In this document: positions 59,856-64,000 of the stretch, piece by piece | Layout: each line of letters starts with the position of its first letter | Position numbering within the stretch: the first letter of the stretch is position 1 | Source: KACC-23026 sp963829575 | Lineage (GTDB): Bacteria > Bacillota > Bacilli > Bacillales > Sporolactobacillaceae | Length of the DNA: 64,000 bases | Assembly: GCA_963829575.1 (NCBI GenBank) | Contig: CAWHJF010000017.1 | Location: 21,657 to 85,656, forward strand | Direction: 5' to 3' | The notes under the pieces: generated by a model | Told to the model about the DNA's origin: nothing | Databases searched by the model: none | What the model saw: the letters and a program-made list of their open reading frames with translations, nothing else | Made by a program: the position numbers and the translations under genes

Positions 59856-61130
59856 ATGAAGTTTAAAATGCAGGACAAACAAAATCAACTCATTGAAAGA
59901 ATTTCTGATCAACATCTTGTTGTCGGTGTAGACATTGCCCAACAAGTTCACGTCGCACGAGCTGTTAATTATCGCGGTATTGTCGTTGGTGATCCCCTCT
60001 CTTTCGAGAATAATGAAGAAGGATTTACACGTTTATTAAACTGGATCAACCAACTTAAGCTTTCAAAAGGATTAACAACCGAAATCGTAGGCATGGAACC
60101 TACTGGACATTATTGGCTAAGCCTCTCCAAATGGCTTTATGATCAACAGATCGATGTCGTTACGGTAAATCCTCACCTTGTCAAAAAGAATAAGGAAAAC
60201 AGAGATAATTCCCAATCTAAAAGTGATAAAAAGGACGCTCTCGTTATCGCGGATATGGTGAAGAACGGCTATTACTCTTTTATCCGTCCAACATCCGAAG
60301 CTTTTGAAAAGTTACGCGTACTTATGTCTAATCGAGAAGTGATTGTTAAGCGTCTAGTTAGTTCCATTAACCAAATTAATCGTTGGGTAGATATCGTCTT
60401 TCCTGAACTAAGACAAGTGTTTAAAGATGTTAAAGGGAAAGGTGCAGTCGCAACCCTTCGTTTATTCCCTACTCCAAAAGAATTCGATTAATGGACCCAC
60501 AGGATATCGTTAAAGGCTGGAAATCTATTATGAAGAGGTAGCCTGGTATTAAAGAAAGCTCAATCTCTCATCCATTTAGCGAAACACTCTATTGGAAGTG
60601 ACAAAGCACATGATGCCTATAAACTTCATTTAGAACAATTACTTGAAGAATTTGATTTAGCTACCACCCAACTCGAACGAGTTGAAAATGAAGTAACTCA
60701 AGCACTTGAACAAATTACTTATGTCAATAACTTACTAGAAATTAAATCATTGTCACCAATTACATTAGCAGGCATTCTAGGTGAAGCTGGTGATCTAAGC
60801 AACTTTTCACATGGTAATTCCCTATTAAGACATGCAGGGTTACATTTAGTGGAGGCTAGCTCTGGGAAGTGGAAGGGTCAAATTGTACTTTCCAAACGCG
60901 GGAGGTCTGGCCTTCGTCGTTTTCTATATTTATCTACAATGAGTCTAATCATGAATAACCCTGAATTTAAAGAATTACACGCCTACAATGTCAACGTGAA
61001 AAAGATGAAGAGAATGAAGTCCGTTATGAAACTTATTGGTAAGTTTGCAAGAATTATAGTGAGCATTGCCCGCCGAAATGAATCTTATTGTCCTGAAAAA
61101 ACAAGACCTTTAGAATCCTTGGCAGCTTAA
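59856..61130 (+). pseudogene. IS1111-type recombinase, disrupted
   Basis: The first 211 codons match the intact recombinase (30594-31868). At about 60483 a one-base deletion shifts the frame; near 60540 there is a TAG codon and a one-base insertion. The C-terminal part (SPITLAGILGEAG, HLVEASSGKWKGQ) is intact from about 60750. The N- and C-terminal active-site residues are thus on separate frames and the element cannot move by itself, but could be driven by the intact copy. Confidence 0.9.
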
Positions 61131-61234
61131 TTAAAGATCTAACTAAACATCCATTTACAAAGTCACTAGCAGTTATTGTATCGAGCATTGTCTTATTCGT
61201 AGGATTTCTAAAGAAAGCACGGAGTATCGGATTT

Positions 61235-61390
61235 ATTCAACAAAAGGGCACAGACCCATTCCGTTAGCAAAACTGGACTCCACCCCTTGGATAGGTATGA
61301 CGAAGGAATGAAAGGGCATTTGACCCGTTGAGTTATGGGAGGGACAACCTCCAGGGGCGGTGTGGAGATGCGTGCAGCATATGGAAATAA
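61235..61390 (+). ncRNA. Candidate bridge RNA of the decayed IS1111-type copy
   Basis: Conserved counterpart of 31960-32120: CCGTTAGCAAAAC (61261), CCCGTTGAG and the GGAGG/CCTCC hairpin are all kept although the protein gene has decayed. Confidence 0.4.
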
Positions 61391-61559
61391 TTGGAGGGAT
61401 AATTTCTCTCCTTTATTTAAGTATGCCTTCATTCATCCAAATCCCAATGAATCCACTCAATTCACCCTACGTCAATCTACCAAGTGGCATGAAATCCTGC
61501 GAATAAGGGAGTATTCGAGAGAAAAATGGATCTAACTGAGGGAGTGGAATAAGAAATTC

Positions 61560-62102
61560 TTACAGTTTCTTTATTAATTCTATGTCAGCATAATTATCAG
61601 CAGAAAGTTCTTTGTCCCCAAAAATTCCATTTATCCTATTAAGACCAAGTTTTGTCCAAAACCTCAGAGCCGACCAATTTTTCAATGCCACATTTGCACG
61701 TACTTCAATATAATCATTTCTCTTTAATAAATCTAATAATCCATATATAACCTCTTGACCAAATCCCTGTTTCTGAAACTTTTGTTCAATGTAGAGATAG
61801 TTAATATATAAAGTCATATCGTCTGGAAACCCGTGGTATGTGGTTAGTAATCCTATAATATCTTCAGTGTCTTTTATTCGTATAACCTGTATTTTAAAAT
61901 TGTCTTTAATTCCATTAGGTGATAAATCTCCAACGGTAAAGCATCGATAGGCATATTCCTTATCTAAGGTAAGACCATCCCATTTGTGTATGTAATTTCC
62001 TTGTTCATATAACTTTTGAATTGTTTCAATTTCCTCTTCTAAAAGGTCTTTAATTACTAGCCTTTCAGTATCCCACATACTTGAAATAATCTTAATTGAC
62101 AT
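61560..62102 (-). CDS. GNAT family N-acetyltransferase
   Basis: A 180-residue acetyltransferase (RimJ/RimL-like group). The start MWDTERLVIKDLLEEE and the acetyl-CoA loop EQKFQKQGFGQEVIYGLL (Q-x-x-G-x-G/A pattern) followed by ALKNWSALRFWTKLGL are typical. GGGGAG precedes the ATG. The IS lies directly at its 3' end, inside the CGTTAG element. Its substrate is unknown; some relatives inactivate antibiotics, but nothing shows that here. Confidence 0.8.
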   Translation of the reverse strand: MSIKIISSMWDTERLVIKDLLEEEIETIQKLYEQGNYIHKWDGLTLDKEYAYRCFTVGDLSPNGIKDNFKIQVIRIKDTEDIIGLLTTYHGFPDDMTLYINYLYIEQKFQKQGFGQEVIYGLLDLLKRNDYIEVRANVALKNWSALRFWTKLGLNRINGIFGDKELSADNYADIELIKKL

Positions 62103-62117
62103 TGTTAATCTCTCCCC

Positions 62118-62179
62118 ATTTTATTCCCGATGTTCTTCAATAATCCTGACCTTTAATAAGAACAGGAAATTACCACGCT
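62118..62179. repeat. Element between GNAT and UPF0158 genes
   Basis: Includes TTCTTCAATAATCCTGACCTTTAATAAGAACAGG in two pieces: TTCTTCAATAATCCTGACC is the array motif, and from TTTAATAAGAACAGG onward it matches 25946-25975 up to the UPF0158 stop. Confidence 0.5.
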
Positions 62180-62593
62180 TCAGTAATCTTCTGTCTTTTT
62201 TTCTTCAATAAAAGTAATTTTATTTTCTCTACACCATTCAATCGCAAATTGTTTGAAACACTCATCTCGGTATGAATACCACTGATCTTCTATATCAAAA
62301 TCAATTATTTTATCCTTAAACCTTCTAAAGGCACCCTTTCCCCTAATTTCTCTGAACAAGGACTCTTGCTTTCGTTGATCACTTACTGTTAAGCAAAAAT
62401 TTTCCATCATTTCATATTCATTTAATTCATATTTATTTGGTAACTCAATATAATTTTCATAGTTTTCAATAACATCAATGGCGACTAATCTATTTTCTTT
62501 TTCCCATTCTGGTAAATGATCAAATGGTTCTTCGTCTTCAGCAGCTCCCAGATCCTCCGATGTGACGAACACTATTTCGCCAGTTTTTATATT
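62180..62593 (-). pseudogene. UPF0158 family gene, 5' end removed by IS3
   Basis: From the stop to 62593 it is nearly identical to the intact gene at 25975-26463. Only one or two bases differ (for example KKTEDY for KKAEDY at the end). At 62593 the homology stops and the IS3-family element begins, so about the first 35 codons and the promoter are gone. Confidence 0.88.
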
Positions 62594-62727
62594 GGACTTC
62601 TGTCAATAAAATGGACACTAAAATTTTTAAAATCTCTAAAGAAAAATGCCTACCGCGCTACGCTTGGTATGGCTTTAGATAAGAAACGTTAAAAAGACTA
62701 ACGTTTCTTATCTAAACCCTCAAAGGA

Positions 62728-63582
62728 TTAACTGGTTATTTTTTGGATATCTTCTTGCGTCTTAAAATAGATTGTTTCAAATTGGCTTGGCGATTTAAAG
62801 CCTAAGGTTGAATGTTTTCTTCTCCCGTTATAAAAATTACTGATGTAGTAATTGATTGCCTTAATAGCTTCTTCACGCGTTTGGAATCTACGTCTATAAA
62901 TTAGATCTTTCTTTATGGTCGCGTGGAAAGACTCTATGCAAGCGTTATCATACGGATTACCTTTGCGGCTCATACTTATTTCGGCCTCAATTCCTTCTAA
63001 TTCCTCGATATATTTCTTTGAGCAGTATTGTGAACCGCGGTCGGAATGATGGATCAGACCTTTACCTGGTTGCCGTGTGGTAATTGCCATTTTAAGAGTG
63101 TCTAAGACAAGTCCCTTCTTCATATGGGCTGCTTGTGACCAGCCCACGATCTTTCTTGAATAGAGGTCCATTACAGAGGCCAGATAGACCCATCCTTCCA
63201 TTGTCCAAATATACGTAATGTCTGTCACCCATACTTTATTGGGTTCAGTCACCTTAAAATCTTGGTTTAGTAAGTTAGGGTAAATTCTCAGATCATGATT
63301 GGAGTCCGTTGTCACAATGTATTTCTCTTTTGGCGTCGCTCTCAATCCCATTTCCTGCATATAACGCGCCACAGTTTTCTCGGAGATTGTGTAGTCTTTT
63401 TCAATTAAATCATCGTGGATTCTTGGGCTACCATATGTTCCATAACTTTCGTGGAAGAATTTCTTGATTAGCCGTTTGATTTCTTCTTTTTCCTTTTCCC
63501 ACTCAGTCGCTTCGCGCCCCTGGTTTTCTACCCAATTATAAAAACCACTTCTTGATACGCCCAGTACATCGCACATCCTCAC
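62728..63582 (-). CDS. IS3-family transposase OrfB (integrase core)
   Basis: A 284-residue DDE transposase. HTH_21 (SYGTYGSPRIHDDL) precedes the rve core, with Asp in VTDITYI, Asp in IHHSDRGSQYCS and Glu in DNACIESFHATIK. The C-terminus NGRRKHSTLGFKSPSQFE is standard. It is produced as OrfAB by -1 frameshifting, for which the AAAAAAG slippery site lies at 63657-63663 near the end of OrfA. Intact. Confidence 0.92.
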   Translation of the reverse strand: MRMCDVLGVSRSGFYNWVENQGREATEWEKEKEEIKRLIKKFFHESYGTYGSPRIHDDLIEKDYTISEKTVARYMQEMGLRATPKEKYIVTTDSNHDLRIYPNLLNQDFKVTEPNKVWVTDITYIWTMEGWVYLASVMDLYSRKIVGWSQAAHMKKGLVLDTLKMAITTRQPGKGLIHHSDRGSQYCSKKYIEELEGIEAEISMSRKGNPYDNACIESFHATIKKDLIYRRRFQTREEAIKAINYYISNFYNGRRKHSTLGFKSPSQFETIYFKTQEDIQKITS

Positions 63583-63623
63583 AGTTGAAAACTCATCTTG
63601 GTGAGCTTGGATAAATTTAAACT

Positions 63624-63926
63624 TTATTCCGGATTTTGCGTGAAGATGTGCATGGCCTTTTTTAAAATTGCATTCTCCTCCTTAAGCCGTTCGATCTCTT
63701 TTTCTTTTTGACTTAAAGCTTTTTCATGTTCTTTTGGCGTGACATACTTTTCTCGTTGACCATCCTGCTGATTACACTTCTTATAGGCTTGAACCCATTT
63801 CGTCAATGTTCCGTAAGGAATCTCCAACTCATAGGATAAATCCGTTGCTTTCCTGCCTTCCTCTACAACCATTTTTGATACATAGTCTTTGTATTCTTTT
63901 TCGTAATGTTTCCCCATAATGAACAC
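63624..63926 (-). CDS. IS3-family transposase OrfA
   Basis: A 100-residue DNA-binding subunit: helix-turn-helix KEYKDYVSKMVVEEGRKATDLSYELEIPYGTLTKWVQAYK, in pieces, followed by a leucine zipper (EKEIERLKEENAILKKAMHI). The A6G slippery heptamer (63657-63663) lies in the ILKKAM codons. Confidence 0.9.
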   Translation of the reverse strand: MFIMGKHYEKEYKDYVSKMVVEEGRKATDLSYELEIPYGTLTKWVQAYKKCNQQDGQREKYVTPKEHEKALSQKEKEIERLKEENAILKKAMHIFTQNPE

Positions 63927-64000
63927 GTCCCTTTTTTATCTACTAAAATTATAAAGGATAATTATCTTTTTTGTGTGTCCATTATTAAGACTACCTTAAA

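Larger units (their letters stand above)
59748..61544 (+). mobile_element. IS110-family element, IS1111-type, decayed copy
   Basis: A near copy of 30486-32271 with the same left end after CCGTTAG and the same right end ACTGAGGGAG. The flanks rejoin as CCGTTAG-TGGAATAAG, like the empty site CCGTTAGTGGAATTGG at 29814. Its recombinase gene is broken. Confidence 0.85.
62594..63999 (-). mobile_element. IS3-family element
   Basis: The left end starts at GGACTTCTGTCAAT inside the UPF0158 gene; the right end is near the window edge (TAGTCTTAATAATGGACAC on the minus strand). The imperfect inverted ends share AATGGACAC and GTC. Two overlapping-type frames encode OrfA and OrfB. The right boundary could lie just outside the window. 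Confidence 0.85.

Overview
The window looks like chromosomal DNA from an endospore-forming low-GC Bacillales bacterium; the genus cannot be fixed from the sequence. The evidence is strong AGGAGG-type ribosome sites with many GTG/TTG starts, a CcpA-type cre system, and spore genes: two YjcZ-type microproteins, an SspP-like peptide, a squalene-hopene/sporulenol cyclase, a YtaF homologue, a YojN/YojO pair and several small coat-like proteins. No rRNA, CRISPR array or prophage was seen. The one tRNA is tRNA-Val(GAC).

Region 1 (1-23.4 kb) is core metabolism and stress response. It holds a 2-hydroxyacid dehydrogenase, two tandem M29 aminopeptidases, a frameshifted nucleoside transporter, a frameshifted GAF-STAS gene, a YfmJ-like oxidoreductase, and a Bce-type module (response regulator, intramembrane-sensing kinase, ABC ATPase, FtsX-type permease) of the kind that detects and detoxifies cell-wall-active peptides. 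A LacI-controlled sugar gene set (isomerase, Gfo/Idh/MocA dehydrogenase, second isomerase) and an acetate permease follow, with good cre sites. Then come a 3-hydroxyisobutyrate dehydrogenase-type enzyme, MoxR ATPase plus VWA protein, and a flavin-binding protein.

Region 2 (23.6-37.3 kb) is accessory DNA, edged by imperfect inverted repeats. It is a string of mostly minus-strand small genes (lipoprotein, UPF0158, secreted proteins, small membrane proteins, an S41 peptidase, a candidate permuted NlpC/P60 protein). Many are separated by structured elements ending in a CGTTAG box. One 290-bp unit carrying a 29-residue membrane peptide is duplicated from box to box. An IS1111-type IS110-family element sits exactly at such a box, and its 3' non-coding end contains the same box. 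A second, IS110-type element and a group II intron relic with a recognisable domain V are also present. Region 4 (59.3-64 kb) repeats the pattern after tRNA-Val: a CGTTAG element, a decayed copy of the same IS, an acetyltransferase, a second UPF0158 copy and an IS3 element cutting into it.

Region 3 (37.4-59.3 kb) is core again: ArsB/NhaD permease, YihY, SqhC, SspP, a MarR regulator with an EmrA/EmrB-type pump, a Na+/H+ antiporter, UppP, YtaF, a Zur repressor divergent from a ZIP transporter, a DedA protein, a three-gene family of small spore-like proteins, a DUF420 (CtaM/YozB) protein, and an envelope cluster (UgtP-like glycosyltransferase, VTT membrane protein, O-antigen-ligase-like protein).

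Functional links visible in the sequence are: peptide sensing plus transport plus undecaprenyl-phosphate recycling; CcpA-linked carbon use; Zur-linked zinc import; and several spore-associated proteins. The most unusual part is the CGTTAG element array and the RNA-guided-type IS elements that appear to target it.
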